Shown here: positions 33,225-45,093 of the stretch, piece by piece
Position numbering within the stretch: the stretch's first letter is position 1
Layout of the letters: each line of letters opens with the position of its first letter
Origin: Helianthus annuus
Lineage: Eukaryota; Streptophyta; Magnoliopsida; Asterales; Asteraceae
Length of the DNA stretch: 64,000 bases
Assembly (NCBI RefSeq): GCF_002127325.2
Contig: NC_035443.2
Span: 27,185,838 to 27,249,837, forward strand
Reading direction: 5' to 3'
Notes under the pieces: generated by a model
Databases searched by the model: none
The model's input: only the letters and a program-made list of their open reading frames with translations
What the model was told of the DNA's origin: nothing
Program-made: the position numbers and the translations under genes

Positions 33225-34820
33225 CTTGGAAAAAGAGCAGTGAACTCACCTTAGATTTGCTCGGTATGTTACGTTACATTACCCGTTCCCAGTTAGCCAA
33301 CCAATCCATACCGTGGTTACCAGAGATGATGAGTTTCATAAACACATTCTCAAGTCACATATTCAACAAGTCACACGTAATACCATTGTCACATAGCACA
33401 CAGCAAGTGTTTAGATTTCATACGCATTTACATCTCAAGTTCATGTTCCCAATAGTAGTCACTTGTGACACCAGTTTCATAATAATCGATTAACGTGTTG
33501 TCACAGATTGCATTTGGTTAAAATCATAGTATAACACATATCAAGTACTTAGTTTCCAAACAAGTCTACATCCTGTGTTCACGATACATAACAATGTTTT
33601 ACAGATAAGTTGGCTACCCACAACAGTTAAGCCAAGACTCTCATTTCTGGTTATCATTATCATCATACGACAGATTGAGTTTCACACACACCAGTGTAAA
33701 ACATCATAAACAACCTCATTGTTCAGCTCATTTACTTACACCACGAAACACCCCATGTTTCGTCGAGATGAGGGTTAACGAAACACCTAGTGTTTCGTCG
33801 AGGATATGGGTGATGAAAGACCCATGATTGGTCAACAGGGGTTTCGTCGACATTGATTATTTGGCAATAGTCTTTCGTCATTAACCCTAACGGTTTCACT
33901 GTTAACACATCACATCATTAGCAGTAGTTTTCAATCTATTCAAACTAGATTAATGTAGGATAACAGTTTCAAGAGTCTTTCAACATCTTTGTGAACATCA
34001 TGCATGATGATAAACCAAACACAAACATCATGCATCACAATGATCTAACAAACATTTTCCTATCATTATAGTTTACCAAGCTTTCGTATAAGTCACATAA
34101 AACCCTAATCGAATTATCAGTTTACCATGGCAGAAATCATTATCACATTGGCACCATGAACCCTAATTTCATTGATCAGTCATCGTGAATATTCCTAGAT
34201 TGTTCCCATAATTATGCCATATCTTTGCTAATCAGTTAATCTACCAAACAAATACAAGCGAGGTTTCATATGCTACCTAACCATCATTAGACTATTATCA
34301 TATTCTACGAAAACAATTATGAACACAGCCATGATTAATGAATCAACAACATAAACACACTAACCTGAAATGTAGGGCCGACAAGTATGCTAGGATAAAA
34401 GAGGTATGGCTTCGATGGATGAAGAGAGGCTACTAAGATGATGGCACGATAAGATGGAGGAGGAGAAACTGCCATAGAGAATATGAGGGTCTAGGGTTTT
34501 TGTTTACGTCTTATAATATTACATAACATTAAACAGTTGGGCCACGAAATGGATTGGGCCGAAGCCCTTATTGGCGAAAACACTCTCCTGGCGAAACACC
34601 TAGTGTTTCGTCGAGCTCATGATGAGTGACGAAAGTCCTATATTTCGTCGCTAAGGGTCTGTGACGAAAGTCCTTCGTGCTCAAACATTAAACCACCACA
34701 CAACTAATATTAAATCATTCTACAATGATATTAATGATACAAATTTCAACGAAATGTAAAACAGGATTAGTAAAACAGATGACGCGTAAAGGAAAGGTCT
34801 TGAAATCTCGGGTTGTCACA
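33225..34820 (-). repeat. 5' LTR of gypsy A, outer part (copy 2)
   Basis: Duplicate of 17,799-19,394 with very few differences (for example CATGCATGATGATA versus CATGCATCATGATA near 34,005). It has the same GACGAAAC inverted repeats. No gypsy A internal region accompanies it. Confidence 0.85.
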
Positions 34821-35157
34821 TTCGGTAACCCTTTGGTGAAGATGTCTGCGTACTGATAATCTGCTGGAACATGAAGGACCTTTACTGTGCCAAGGCGAAC
34901 TTTTTCTCGAATGAAATGTATATCTAATTCAATTCGTTTGGTTCGTTGGTGTTGCACATGGTTATCAGCTAGGTATACTGCGGAGATGTTGTCACAATAA
35001 ATGATGGATGCATTATAGACCGGAAGATTCAGTTCTGATAATTTGTGATATCCCTGATTGACAACCTTGTACTGTTTCCGTAGATAACTCTCTATTATGT
35101 ATTATATATAGGCATCTTGTATATACCAATAATATCGGATAATATTATTGGCTAACG
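34821..35157 (-). pseudogene. RNase H end of copia E plus rearranged LTR (copy 2)
   Basis: Duplicate of 19,395-19,731, carrying the same IELDIHFIREKVRLG and ADYQYADIFTKGLP segments on the minus strand and the same inverted LTR core. Confidence 0.7.
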
Positions 35158-35162
35158 TATAT

Positions 35163-35682
35163 TTTACAGAAAGTTACTAATAAATTGTTATATATATGAA
35201 TATATGAACATTGATTTTCATATGCAAAGAAACATGTTCTGCTTGCCTATTACAATTTTTATACACACACAATGGATTCCATGGTGGAAATCTGAAGCAA
35301 TGTCACAACATTCCTGCTAATTTTTTTTCTTGATGAAACGCAAGCATTTAGTATAATCGCACCTTGGTTGAGAACAGAGTCTGCGTATGAAAGAACCTCG
35401 AGCAAAATATCAACTTAAAAAATACTTGGGCCCGGAATAATTCACTTGGAGAAATACGTCAGCCTCTCGGACCAGGTATATATTTAATTTTTTTTTTTTT
35501 TAAATAAAAGAGGTGTTTCAAGAACAATGTTTTTTCTTAAATTTCTTTATATTTTTCTGACTGATATGGTGAAGATATATATATATATCAAAAGTGGGGT
35601 ACGGGTCGTGGGGTGTTTTACAAGCCTAGTGAACAAGATGAAGTTGCACTTACACCACACACATGATATCTTTTAGTAAAAA
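35163..35682. other. Flank, no gene recognised (copy 2)
   Basis: Duplicate of 19,737-20,255; AT-rich, with a T-run and (TA)n. Nothing recognisable. Confidence 0.4.
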
Positions 35683-35886
35683 ATGGACCAGGAAACAACA
35701 GGGAATAAGACGACTTACAGAAGTGCTGGGTGTGAACCACCACCGCTTCCTAATGAGTTTATTTCATTGACTAAAGTCGTTTTGCAAGATGCTCAAGCCC
35801 TTCTTGATGAACTTCCTTCAATGAGCCCAGGTCTTTGTTTAGCCAAATTTATCACTCCTTGGTCAACTTGGCTTGCATCAGGTTAG
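35683..35886 (+). CDS. Short hypothetical frame (copy 2, uninterrupted)
   Basis: 67 codons, MDQETTGNKTTY…WSTWLASG, ending in TAG. It preserves the state before the CACTA insertion seen in copy 1. Family unknown; it could equally be a remnant exon, since a GT follows WLAS. Confidence 0.3.
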   Translation: MDQETTGNKTTYRSAGCEPPPLPNEFISLTKVVLQDAQALLDELPSMSPGLCLAKFITPWSTWLASG

Positions 35887-36671
35887 GTCCTACTTGCATA
35901 CATACACACTTAAAGGGGAGATGAGGCTGCTGTCATTTTAGGATTACTTGAAACAAGGATTGTGGTGGGTTGTGTGTTGCAGAGAATATAAAGGGGCGAT
36001 GACTAATTTGTATTGCAATTTCAATCCCTAAAGGGAATTGTGGTCTTTTAACCAAAATCCTAATATTCATCTAGCATATGTTTAATGGAGGAGCTTAATT
36101 TATTCCAATTGACAACCACAGGAACTCGAATGCCCATTATATTTTTGAAATGAGGGCTGTATGTGAGAATTGTTGTAATCCACAACAACGTAAATTTTAC
36201 TTTACTCTTCATGTTATTTAGTTAACAAATATAGTGTATTCCATTTAGATGTCCACATTATTAAACATAGGGGTTGGTTAATGTACAATATTCCATAACG
36301 TAGGATGCATACGAGATGAAATTAGGCACGTTATAAAAATCAAAACCCTAATCACGCATGTACAAAATCAGATATCACGCATATTGAAACCATAATCACA
36401 CATGAACATAATCACGCATGTACAAAATCATAAATCACGCATGTTATAAAATTAATTATGCACGTTATAATATCAACTCGTATGTATTGTACGTTAAGAG
36501 ATATTGTATTTTACACTTTCACATTAAACATATTTTTTCAATGCTTTCAATAAAAAAGTAATAAGATGTGATTTTGGTATAGAGCTAACATACATTATTT
36601 TAGATTGATATGGTTACAAAATGCAAACTCAAAGCGTAAGAGGTTAAAATTTTCCACTTTTTATTGTAAGT
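35887..36671. other. Flank, no gene recognised (copy 2)
   Basis: Duplicate of 21,451-22,237, including the AATCACGCATG short-repeat cluster at about 36,325-36,465. Confidence 0.4.
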
Positions 36672-37370
36672 GTAAAATATTGGGATGTAAATGAACTGAA
36701 CGAATAAAAACAAGACATTGTTCGTGTTCGTTCAATAAGAATTGAATATGTTCATGAACGGTTCACAGACGTTTTCCGAACGAAATTTCCTATTCGTGAT
36801 TATTCATTAAGGAAATAAATATGTTTAGAAACACTAACCGAACGTAGACGAACACAAACAAATGTTCATGAACATTAATGAACACAAACAAACGTTATAT
36901 ATTTATTTAAAATAGAATCTATATTTTTCATTAGAAAGATTACGAAAAAATCCAATAAAGTAAATTAAAAATTGATATAACTAACATAAAAAGTAAGAAG
37001 TTTGTTAAGCTTTAACACAAACTGGAACGGGAATGATTAAATGAGAGATGTTGGTGGAGACGAATAATATAACTCGATCGGGTTTTGAATTTTAAAAACT
37101 AAAGCTAATAAAATAAAAATATAACATAAAAAGCCTTTAAACGGACAAACACAAACGAACATAAACGAGCGAACATAAATAAACACATTAAGAACGTTCA
37201 CGAACATAAACGATAGAACGCAATCTCTGTTCATGTTCGTCTGTTTAACTTATTGAACAACATTTATGTTCGTGTTTTTTTTTCATTTACTAAACATAAA
37301 TGATATTCCCGCCGAACAGTTTACGAACTGTTCGCTTAACATTTGATTTGTTTACAACCCTAGTTAAATA
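36672..37370. mobile_element. hAT-like MITE (copy 2)
   Basis: Element 36,680-37,362 (683 bp), duplicate of 22,246-22,928, with the same imperfect terminal repeats and near-matching 8-bp flanks. Confidence 0.65.
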
Positions 37371-37412
37371 GATAAAAAAAAATGCAATTTACTCTATTTT
37401 ATTTTATACTAA

Positions 37413-37814
37413 ATAAGTTTAGAGTTAAATGCCATTTTGTTCCCTGTGGTTTGGGTTATTTTGCCAGTTTAATCTAAATATTTCATTTTTCTCCTGTGGA
37501 TCTAAAAATGTTCCACCATTGCCATTTTAGTCCATTGGTTAACTTAATCCATTTTTTCTGGTAATGAGAAGGGCAATTCCGTCATTTTATACGACCGTAT
37601 TGTACGTCTTTCTAGTATAATTACATATAAAATGACCGAATTACTCATCTCGTTAACAGAAAAAATTAGATGAAGTTAACATAATGGACTAAAATGGCAA
37701 CGGTAAAACATTTTTGGACGTGCAGGAGAAAAATAAACCTTTTAGACTAAATTGTTAAAATGGCCCAAACTACAAGAACTAAGGGACTAAAATGACATTT
37801 AACTCATAAGTTTA
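37413..37814. mobile_element. Foldback Mutator-like MITE (copy 2)
   Basis: Element 37,422-37,805, duplicate of 22,987-23,370, flanked by ATAAGTTTA on both sides. Confidence 0.82.
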
Positions 37815-38414
37815 AATAATAAAAAAAACTATCCGTTAGACCAAAGGGTATGGGGCTCGGCACCGGGCCGTCCCCCCCCCCCCCCTTTTTGGTCCGTCGC
37901 ACACCGCCCCACATGGGGCCGTCTCGTCACTTCCGTCGGAAATGAGACGCCGGAGACGAGCCAAGAGGTGGGCCCCCTTTAGTTCTTCTCTCTCTCTCCT
38001 TGAATATATACCCACAGTGGGTAGTCCCCCACACCCTTGGGTAGTCCCCAAGAGGATGCTCCTCCTCCCGTGATGATGTGTGATGATGTGGTGCACACGT
38101 GACGGGTAGTCTTCAAAAAGACTATCCTCCTCATATCCAATGTTCTTTTGTGGCAAGGTTGATGACTCAGTCACTTCCACTAGCATTTTTTTTCAATATT
38201 ATATGACTTTTTAATCAAATACAACTAGAAAACACACTTTTCTTTTCAACCACGCAAGTGTTGACTATTGAATGAGAAAGACAAAACAATATCACATCAA
38301 TTGAAATTTTCAAAGGAAAGAAATTACATAGCAATTGCTGCTCTCCAGGACCACATTCTAGGAATCAGATGTTACTTATTTAACATTGTGAAAGGCTGGC
38401 TCACTGATACGTTA
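37815..38414. promoter_or_regulatory. Upstream region of receptor-kinase gene (copy 2)
   Basis: Duplicate of 23,380-23,978. The C-run is 14 long here and GTGGTGCACACG replaces GTGGCGCCCACG. It presumably held the native promoter and 5' leader of the receptor kinase. Confidence 0.35.
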
Positions 38415-38856
38415 ATGGAGGAAAGAAGAATGACCAACACCATGTTGATCTTTGTCTTCCTTGTTGTACTATATGCGTCAATACCTCGTACCCATGCTGC
38501 AGACACCATATCTACAAACCAAATCCTTAGATATAACGAAACCATCACTTCGCCACAAGAAACCTTCGAACTTGGTTTCTTTAGCCCCCCTAACTCCAAA
38601 AACCACTATGTTGGAATTTGGTACAAAAAAATATCGACCGGAACCGTTGTGTGGGTAGCCAACCGCAACACACCACTTACACATACCTCGGTCGAGCTAA
38701 CTCTCACCCTCCACGGAGTTTTAGTTATCCGGGAAGCCACCACGGGTAATGTTATATGGTCGTCAGCGATCTCATCAACGAAGTCAGTGTTTAATCCGAT
38801 TGGTCAGCTTCTAGATACGGGCAACTTTGTAATTTACAATGAAGGTGACAAAACCA
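38415..38856 (+). pseudogene. Receptor kinase exon 1, 5' part (signal peptide and lectin domain)
   Basis: Starts MEERRMTNTMLIFVFLVVLY, a short basic start and hydrophobic core, with likely cleavage after …RTHA. The lectin domain follows, ending at …IYNEGDKT where copia C enters after AACCA (38,852-38,856). In the current DNA the frame runs on to a stop at 38,921, inside the LTR. Confidence 0.88.
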
Positions 38857-39287
38857 TGTTGGTTCAGTTCTGTTTGTGCATGAAGGAAAACAATACAAAT
38901 CATACCTGTCACAGCAGATAGGGCAGAGGAGAATCCAGTGAGGGAGTTCGACATGCCTGTCATCTTGATCCGGTTCCTCCTTAGGGTGCTGACTGATGAT
39001 GGGGACTTAGAAACCGAAAAGGGTATCGGTTATGGAGAGGAGGTTTCGTGATGATGTTATGGCTAATGGGGTGTGTGAATTGTGTAACTGAGTAACCCTT
39101 AAAACTCCACATAACTCTCCTTATATAAGCACCCAGGAGGAAACCTAATTAGTTACTAAGGGTAATATGGTCCATCAACAATTACCAACTAATTAAATAA
39201 TAGGTTCTAATATATTTTGATCTCTATAATGTAAATGATTAAGATGGCTATAGATTAAATATTAAACATAATATATTTAATCTTACA
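38857..39287 (-). repeat. 3' LTR of copia C
   Basis: 431 bp; sense strand TGTAAGATTAAATATATT…AACCAACA. Confidence 0.93.
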
Positions 39288-39612
39288 TTCTCCCACTTAG
39301 CCGAGTAATCATTTACTATGAGTATTAGCTAAGCCTGATCAGGAGTTAACACTCATTTTAGCCTTAAACAAGTACTATAGCAGAAAAATACAGCCGTTGA
39401 ATCATTATGCGACTCAGGACCCCCATTAATCATACTATAGCCTTAATTTAAAACCTAGTCGTTATGATCAAAATACGCGTAAGCCCTTTGTTTGATTTGT
39501 AACTTTTATTTGTCTATATGCCATTATACCGGTTGAACATATTCTAATAGACATACAAAATCAAACTTGAGGAAATTTCATTAAACATAAAACATAAGCT
39601 AGTACAATATGC

Positions 39613-42462
39613 TCAAATAAGGTCTTTACATAATCCCATATTCCGAACATGTTCTTCATAAACCTTAGGAGGGAGACCTTTAGTCATCGGATCCGCAAGC
39701 ATATCCTTAGTACTAATATACTCGATACAAAGATTATTTTCCTCAACACGTTCACGTACAAATAGATATTTCGTATCGAGATATAAACCAGCTCCAGTCG
39801 AACTGTTACTGTTCGAGAAACTAACGGCAGCTGAATTATCACAGTAAAGCTTCAATGGTCTAGAAATGGAATTAACGATTTTGAGTCCAGTGACCAGGTT
39901 TCTAATCAACATTCCATGACAGGTTGCGTTATAGACAGCAATGTATTCTGCCATCATTGTAGAAGTTGTGGTCAACTGTTGTTTATGACTCTTCCAAGAG
40001 ATAGGGCCGCCTGCTAACATAAAGATATAGCCCGAAGTGGATTTCTTGTCATCTTTGCATTTGGCAAAGTCAGAATCAGAATAGCCCACCACTTCCAAAT
40101 GATCACTTCTTCTATAAGTCAGCTTATAGTCTTTCGTCCCTTGCAGATATCGAAGTACCTTCTTAGCTGCTTTCCAGTGATCTAAGCCAGGATTAGTCTG
40201 ATAACGGCCTAGCATTCCAGCAATATAAGCGATATCTGGACGAGTACAGACTTGAGCATACATCAAGCTCCCGACTACTGACGCGTAAGGTATCTGGCTC
40301 ATTTGCTCCTTCTCAACCTCTGTTGTCGGACACTGAAACGAACCGAAAACATCACCCTTAACTACTGGAGCGACGGAGGGTTTGCACTGTTGCATGTTGT
40401 ATCGTGTAAGGACACGATCTATGTAGGCCCTTTGGGACAATCCTAAGATCCCTTTGTTTCTATCTCGGTGAATTTCGATGCCAATGACGTAAGAAGCATC
40501 TCCGAGATCCTTCATGTCGAAGTTATGCGAGAGTAACCGCTTCGACTCATGCAACATGTCTAAACTATTACTTGCCAATAGAATGTCGTCAACGTAAAGG
40601 ACAAGTATAGTAAAGTTGCTCCCACTCATCTTGAGATAGGTGCATTGATCCACTTGATTCTTCATAAAACCTTGCTTCTTCATGACTTCATCAAACTTGA
40701 GGTACCACTGACGTGATGCTTGTTTTAACCCGTAAATGGATTTCTTCAGCTTACAGACTAGATGCTCCTGACCTTCAGGCTCAAAGCCTTCAGGTTGTTT
40801 CATGTAAACATCTTCGTCCAAGTCTCCGTTAAGGAAAGCGGTTTTAACGTCCATCTGATGTAACTCCAAGTCGAAATGAGCTACTAGGGCCATGACGATC
40901 CTTAATGAATCTTTAGGAGAGACAGGTGAAAACGTCTCTTGATAATCAATTCCCTCTTTCTGAGTGTAGCCCTTTGCAACCAATCTCGCTTTGTAGCGTT
41001 CAACGTTCCCATTCGGATCCAGTTTTGTTTTGAACACCCATTTGCATCCTACGGGTTTGACTCCGTTGGGTAATTCTACCAAATCCCAAACGTCATTTTT
41101 CTTCATGGAATCAAGCTCATCAATCATTGCTTTATTCCATTCAGAAGACTGATCACTGCTAATGGCTTCATTGTAAGAGATAGGATCATTGAGCTTTCCG
41201 GGATCCATTTCAGTCAGGTAGGTAACATAATCATCCCAATTAGGAGGCCTTCTTTTCCTGGATGACCTCCTGAGTGGATTATCGGGTTCAGCGTTGTCTT
41301 GGTTTTGAGCGTTTGATGTGCCTTCGTCATGAGGTATAATGGGTTCTGATTGTAGAGGTGAATTTGGAGTTGGTGCAGTAGCTTCAGGTGCAATAATTGC
41401 ATTGGGTACAAGAGGAGTAATCGGAGTAATGGTAAGCGACGAGTCTCTCCCCCCCGCGTCTTGTACTTCTTGCAATTCTTCGTAAGGGTTGGTACTGCTC
41501 CCACTGACCTTGAAATCCTCCAGGAACGCGGCACGCTTGGTTTCAACAATACGGGTGACATGGGAAGGACAATAGAAACGATAACCCTTTGAGTTCTCAG
41601 GATACCCGATAAAGAAACAGGTAACTGTCTTAGGGTCAAGTTTCCTTAGGAAAGGATTGTAAAGTTTTGCTTCAGCAATGCAGCCCCATACTTTCATATA
41701 TTTAAGACTCGGTTTCCTTCCTGTCCAAAGTTCATAAGGAGTTTTAGGGACAGACTTAGAAGGAACTCTATTGAGTATATGAACAGCTGCTTTTAACGCT
41801 TCAGTCCAGAGAAATAATGGTAAGTTAGTGTTGGCTAACATACTGCGCACCATGTTCATAAGGGTACGGTTTCTTCTTTCAGCGACACCGTTCTGCTGAG
41901 GTGTACCAGGCATGGTGTATTGGTTCACAATCCCCTGGCCCTTACAAAACTCATAAAATGGACCAGAAGCTTGACCCACATCAGTATGTCTTCCATAATA
42001 CTCACCGCCTCTATCTGATCTCACAACTTTAATCTGACGATCTAATTGCTTTTCAACTTCAGCCTTATAATCTTTAAAAGTTGTTATAGATTCAGATTTC
42101 TCCTTAATAAGATACAAGTACATGTAACGAGAATAATCATCAATAAAAGTGATAAATGAAGTATGTCCTGTTATGCCAGCGATTTGGTAGGGACCACTAA
42201 TGTCAGTGTGAATGAGTTCTAATAAATTAGAACTCCTAGTGGCACCTTTCTTATTCGCTAATGTCATTTTACCTTTAAGACATTTGACACATGTTCCAAA
42301 GTCAGAGAAATCGAGAGGAGGTAAGACTTCATCCTTTACGAGACGATTTAATCGCTCTTTTGAGATGTAGCCTAAACGCTGATGCCACAACATGGATGAA
42401 GTCTCTAAGTCTCGTTTCTCTTCCATCTTTGTGAGTGATTCATTAATGTTATATGACAACAA
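39613..42462 (-). CDS. Copia C pol (integrase, reverse transcriptase, RNase H), 949 codons
   Basis: The domains run in copia order. Pre-integrase [12 protein letters not shown] near residue 27. Integrase acidic residues lie in HTDISGPY (about 87), [11 protein letters not shown] (about 147) and NGVAERRNR (about 190). The reverse transcriptase begins around 470 ([12 protein letters not shown]), with LYVDDILLA near 622. RNase H has [13 protein letters not shown] and ends …[10 protein letters not shown]. The first ATG is not a true start: the frame is entered from gag-protease by a frame change near 42,545. No stop interrupts it. Confidence 0.9.
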   Translation of the reverse strand: MLSYNINESLTKMEEKRDLETSSMLWHQRLGYISKERLNRLVKDEVLPPLDFSDFGTCVKCLKGKMTLANKKGATRSSNLLELIHTDISGPYQIAGITGHTSFITFIDDYSRYMYLYLIKEKSESITTFKDYKAEVEKQLDRQIKVVRSDRGGEYYGRHTDVGQASGPFYEFCKGQGIVNQYTMPGTPQQNGVAERRNRTLMNMVRSMLANTNLPLFLWTEALKAAVHILNRVPSKSVPKTPYELWTGRKPSLKYMKVWGCIAEAKLYNPFLRKLDPKTVTCFFIGYPENSKGYRFYCPSHVTRIVETKRAAFLEDFKVSGSSTNPYEELQEVQDAGGRDSSLTITPITPLVPNAIIAPEATAPTPNSPLQSEPIIPHDEGTSNAQNQDNAEPDNPLRRSSRKRRPPNWDDYVTYLTEMDPGKLNDPISYNEAISSDQSSEWNKAMIDELDSMKKNDVWDLVELPNGVKPVGCKWVFKTKLDPNGNVERYKARLVAKGYTQKEGIDYQETFSPVSPKDSLRIVMALVAHFDLELHQMDVKTAFLNGDLDEDVYMKQPEGFEPEGQEHLVCKLKKSIYGLKQASRQWYLKFDEVMKKQGFMKNQVDQCTYLKMSGSNFTILVLYVDDILLASNSLDMLHESKRLLSHNFDMKDLGDASYVIGIEIHRDRNKGILGLSQRAYIDRVLTRYNMQQCKPSVAPVVKGDVFGSFQCPTTEVEKEQMSQIPYASVVGSLMYAQVCTRPDIAYIAGMLGRYQTNPGLDHWKAAKKVLRYLQGTKDYKLTYRRSDHLEVVGYSDSDFAKCKDDKKSTSGYIFMLAGGPISWKSHKQQLTTTSTMMAEYIAVYNATCHGMLIRNLVTGLKIVNSISRPLKLYCDNSAAVSFSNSNSSTGAGLYLDTKYLFVRERVEENNLCIEYISTKDMLADPMTKGLPPKVYEEHVRNMGLCKDLI

Positions 42463-42488
42463 AGATTTGGAAAAGCCATCATCTAGTT

Positions 42489-43715
42489 CTAATCTATAGA
42501 GACCTCCATCCAGAACACCAGTACCATAAAGAACAGAACATAATGGATAGAGAGTTTGCGATGACCATGGGAAACAATAAAACCGTCCATGTCTAACTTT
42601 GGTCCTGATACAAGGTTCCGAGTTACCTCAGGAACATATAAGGTATCATAAAGTTTAATACATAAACCAGTTTTCATAACTAATTGTAATGTTCCAATGG
42701 CCTTCACTTCTAATTCTCGATCATCCCCAACCTTAAGCGTTCTTTGGTTTCTTTCCAGCTTCCGGATTGAAAGGAATCCCTGAGTAGAATTGGTAACATG
42801 ATCCATAGAACCAGAATCAAACCACCAAGAATTAGCAGGAACACTTAAATTATAGGACTCAAGTATCATAAAATAATCGTTACCTTTCTTAGCCAGCCAC
42901 TCCTTAAAGTCAGGGCATTCCTTCTGCATATGTCCTGTCTTTTTACAGAACTTGCAGCGGATACTGCCTAAGGAGTTCTTAGAGCTGGAAGGTGCACTTG
43001 TATTAGAATTAGGATTAGACTTATGGACTTTAGAAGCATCCTTCCTCTGATAATTGTGCTTCCTTTTCTTAGGATTGGAGGTAGTGAAATTGGCAACATC
43101 AGTAGTGCGATCCATCCTCATGCGCTCTTCCTCCTGTACGCACATGGCGACCAGCTCACTCATCGTCCATTTTTCCTTCTGAGTGTTGTAGTTGATCTTA
43201 AATGCTTCAAAGGACGAAGGAAGCGAAGTAATGATGAAATGAACAAGGAAACCATCACTGATTTCCATTTCCAGCCCCTTCAGCTTATTGGCCATGTCAT
43301 TCATCATCATGATGTGCTCGCGAATGCCGCTCCTCCCATCATACTTAGTTGTCACCAGCTTGAGAATAAGAGTACTAGCGTGCGCCTTAGACGTCCCTTT
43401 GAACTGGGCCTCCACATGTTCCAAGTAGGTTTTAGCATCTTCAGAATCAGGAATAGCTCCCCTGATTGCATTGCTTATGGATTGCTTCATAAACATGAGA
43501 GACATGCGGTTACACCTAGTCCACTTTTCATGAGTTAACTGCTCAGCAGCAGTACTTTGAGTGGTAAGGTCCGCTGGCTTTTTCTCTCTTAGAGCATAAT
43601 CAAAATCAAGCAATCCGAGAGTAAGCATGAGAGCATCCTTCCATGCAGCAAAGTTATCACCAGTCAAAGGTGGAATCCCGCAGTTGGGTGCTGATAGTGG
43701 AAATAAGATGAGCAA
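42489..43715 (-). CDS. Copia C gag and start of protease, 408 codons
   Basis: The gag nucleocapsid has one CCHC knuckle, [14 protein letters not shown]. It is followed by the protease active-site motif [12 protein letters not shown] near residue 300. The frame ends with VFWMEVSID at a stop. In the other frame the same DNA reads [18 protein letters not shown], the usual continuation, so a one-base shift occurred around 42,545-42,560 within protease. Copia elements normally have one continuous frame, so this is most likely a mutation rather than programmed frameshifting. Confidence 0.88.
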   Translation of the reverse strand: MLILFPLSAPNCGIPPLTGDNFAAWKDALMLTLGLLDFDYALREKKPADLTTQSTAAEQLTHEKWTRCNRMSLMFMKQSISNAIRGAIPDSEDAKTYLEHVEAQFKGTSKAHASTLILKLVTTKYDGRSGIREHIMMMNDMANKLKGLEMEISDGFLVHFIITSLPSSFEAFKINYNTQKEKWTMSELVAMCVQEEERMRMDRTTDVANFTTSNPKKRKHNYQRKDASKVHKSNPNSNTSAPSSSKNSLGSIRCKFCKKTGHMQKECPDFKEWLAKKGNDYFMILESYNLSVPANSWWFDSGSMDHVTNSTQGFLSIRKLERNQRTLKVGDDRELEVKAIGTLQLVMKTGLCIKLYDTLYVPEVTRNLVSGPKLDMDGFIVSHGHRKLSIHYVLFFMVLVFWMEVSID

Positions 43716-44189
43716 GTTATGATACTAAGGAAGACCATTTTACATAATGAAGCTGTGATAACGTCTATTACTAACATCAAAATAATAGACTTAACTAAAA
43801 ATTCTACTCAAACGAAAACAAAACAGCTTTGGCCAGAAGTGTAATCATTTAAGCATATGTGCAAAGTGGTTGTAACAAATCAGCTTTGGCCAGAAATTGA
43901 AACAATCACTTTAGTTATGCACTTGCTAAGTATGCCATCTATGAAAGAATTAAATCAGCTTTGGCCAGATATTAAAACATTCATGCTTATGATGCACACT
44001 TAGCATAGCTTTCGTAATACTTGAATGATAAGTAGATGCATCAAGTCAGCTTTGGCCAGAAATGATATATCAAAAGCTCATTCAAGTTAAGCTATTCTGG
44101 TTTTGTAAAACATTACATTATCTGATTCTGATTAATTAACTAAGTAAATTACAAAACCATTTATTTAATAGCAAACTACCCGTTAGCGC

Positions 44190-44580
44190 GGATCGAGTCG
44201 CAACTACGGTCTCGACTAATGATGTTATGGTTGCGAGTCGCAACTACGGTCTCGACTAATGATGTTATGGTTGCGAGTCGCAACTACGGTCTCGACTAAT
44301 CACGTTATGGTTGCGAGTCGCAACTACGGTCTCGACTAATCACGTTATGGTTGCGAGTCGCAACTACGGTCTCGACTAATCACGTTATGGTTGCGAGTAG
44401 CAACCTCATGGTCTCGAGTAATGACGTAATGGTTGCGAGCAGCAACCTCATGGTTGCGAGTGATGACGTTATGGTTGCGAGTAGCAACCTCATGGTTGCG
44501 GGTGATGACGTTATGGTTGCGAGTAGCAACCTCATGGTTGCGAGTAGCAACCTCATGGTCTCGAGTAGCAACCTCGCTAA
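44190..44580 (-). repeat. 40-bp tandem repeat with GTTGCGAGTCGCAAC palindrome
   Basis: Five nearly perfect 40-bp units (44,181-44,400), each with the odd palindrome GTTGCGAGTCGCAAC and GGTCTCGACTAAT, followed by shorter decayed units with GTTGCGAGTAGCAACCTCATG up to 44,580. Long frames of repeated VATRNHE-type residues across it are by-products of the repeat. Confidence 0.8.
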
Positions 44581-45080
44581 CAGCTGTTAATTGTGATATC
44601 ATAACCGAAAATTCGAAATCTAAGGGATTAAGGGATATTCTTTCCTGTTTTAAGCTGATCTAATTTTGTCAACAGATTTCGAAATTGTAATCTGTTTATC
44701 TTTTAACAGTTTTCTAAAAAATTTAGAGGACAAAATTAGATCAAAACCAGGAAAAACACTTAATAATCCATATCATATTCCAAATCATAACAGAATACTT
44801 CGAATTTTCTCAAGAACAGGATGAACCCTAAAACATAAAACATAAATTCTGGAACCCGAAACCTGAATTTTATTAGTTTTTCTAAATAGATTTCGGTTAA
44901 AAACATAATCCAGTTAAAATCGAATGAACATATGATTATTTTTTTACGAAACAAAAATCTCGAGTCGATACTCATGACTCGAAACCGGCTGTTAAGGTTT
45001 TAAAGGTTTCAAAATTCCGTTTTCCAAGTTTCAATCCCAGAATTATGGATACGAAAACAGAACTGACTAATCAACATATG

Positions 45081-45091
45081 CTCTGATACCA
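45081..45091 (-). other. Primer-binding site of copia C
   Basis: Minus strand TGGTATCAGAG, two bases inside the 5' LTR; initiator tRNA-Met type. Confidence 0.88.
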
Positions 45092-45093
45092 CA

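Larger units (their letters stand above)
30981..39947. repeat. Large duplication, copy 2 (continues into full copia C)
   Basis: Matches 15,554-25,511. It lacks the CACTA element and continues without a break beyond 39,947 through the rest of copia C and the receptor-kinase gene, so it is the copy attached to the ancestral right flank. Confidence 0.9.
43716..45093 (-). promoter_or_regulatory. Copia C leader with two repeat families
   Basis: The untranslated leader between the 5' LTR and gag. It holds four copies of CAGCTTTGGCCAGA (plus strand 43,824, 43,881, 43,956, 44,047) and, further upstream in sense, the 40-bp GTTGCGACTCGCAAC array. The rest is AT-rich. Confidence 0.6.

Noticed and set aside
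44190..44400. Regular 40-bp repeats considered as a CRISPR array
   Set aside because: No distinct spacers between repeats, no cas genes, and a plant nuclear context; it is an ordinary tandem repeat.
44345..44663. Open frames of repeated VATRNHE / MVASSNL residues on both strands
   Set aside because: They are translations of the 40-bp GTTGCGAGT tandem repeat in the copia leader, open in several frames at once; no protein is implied.
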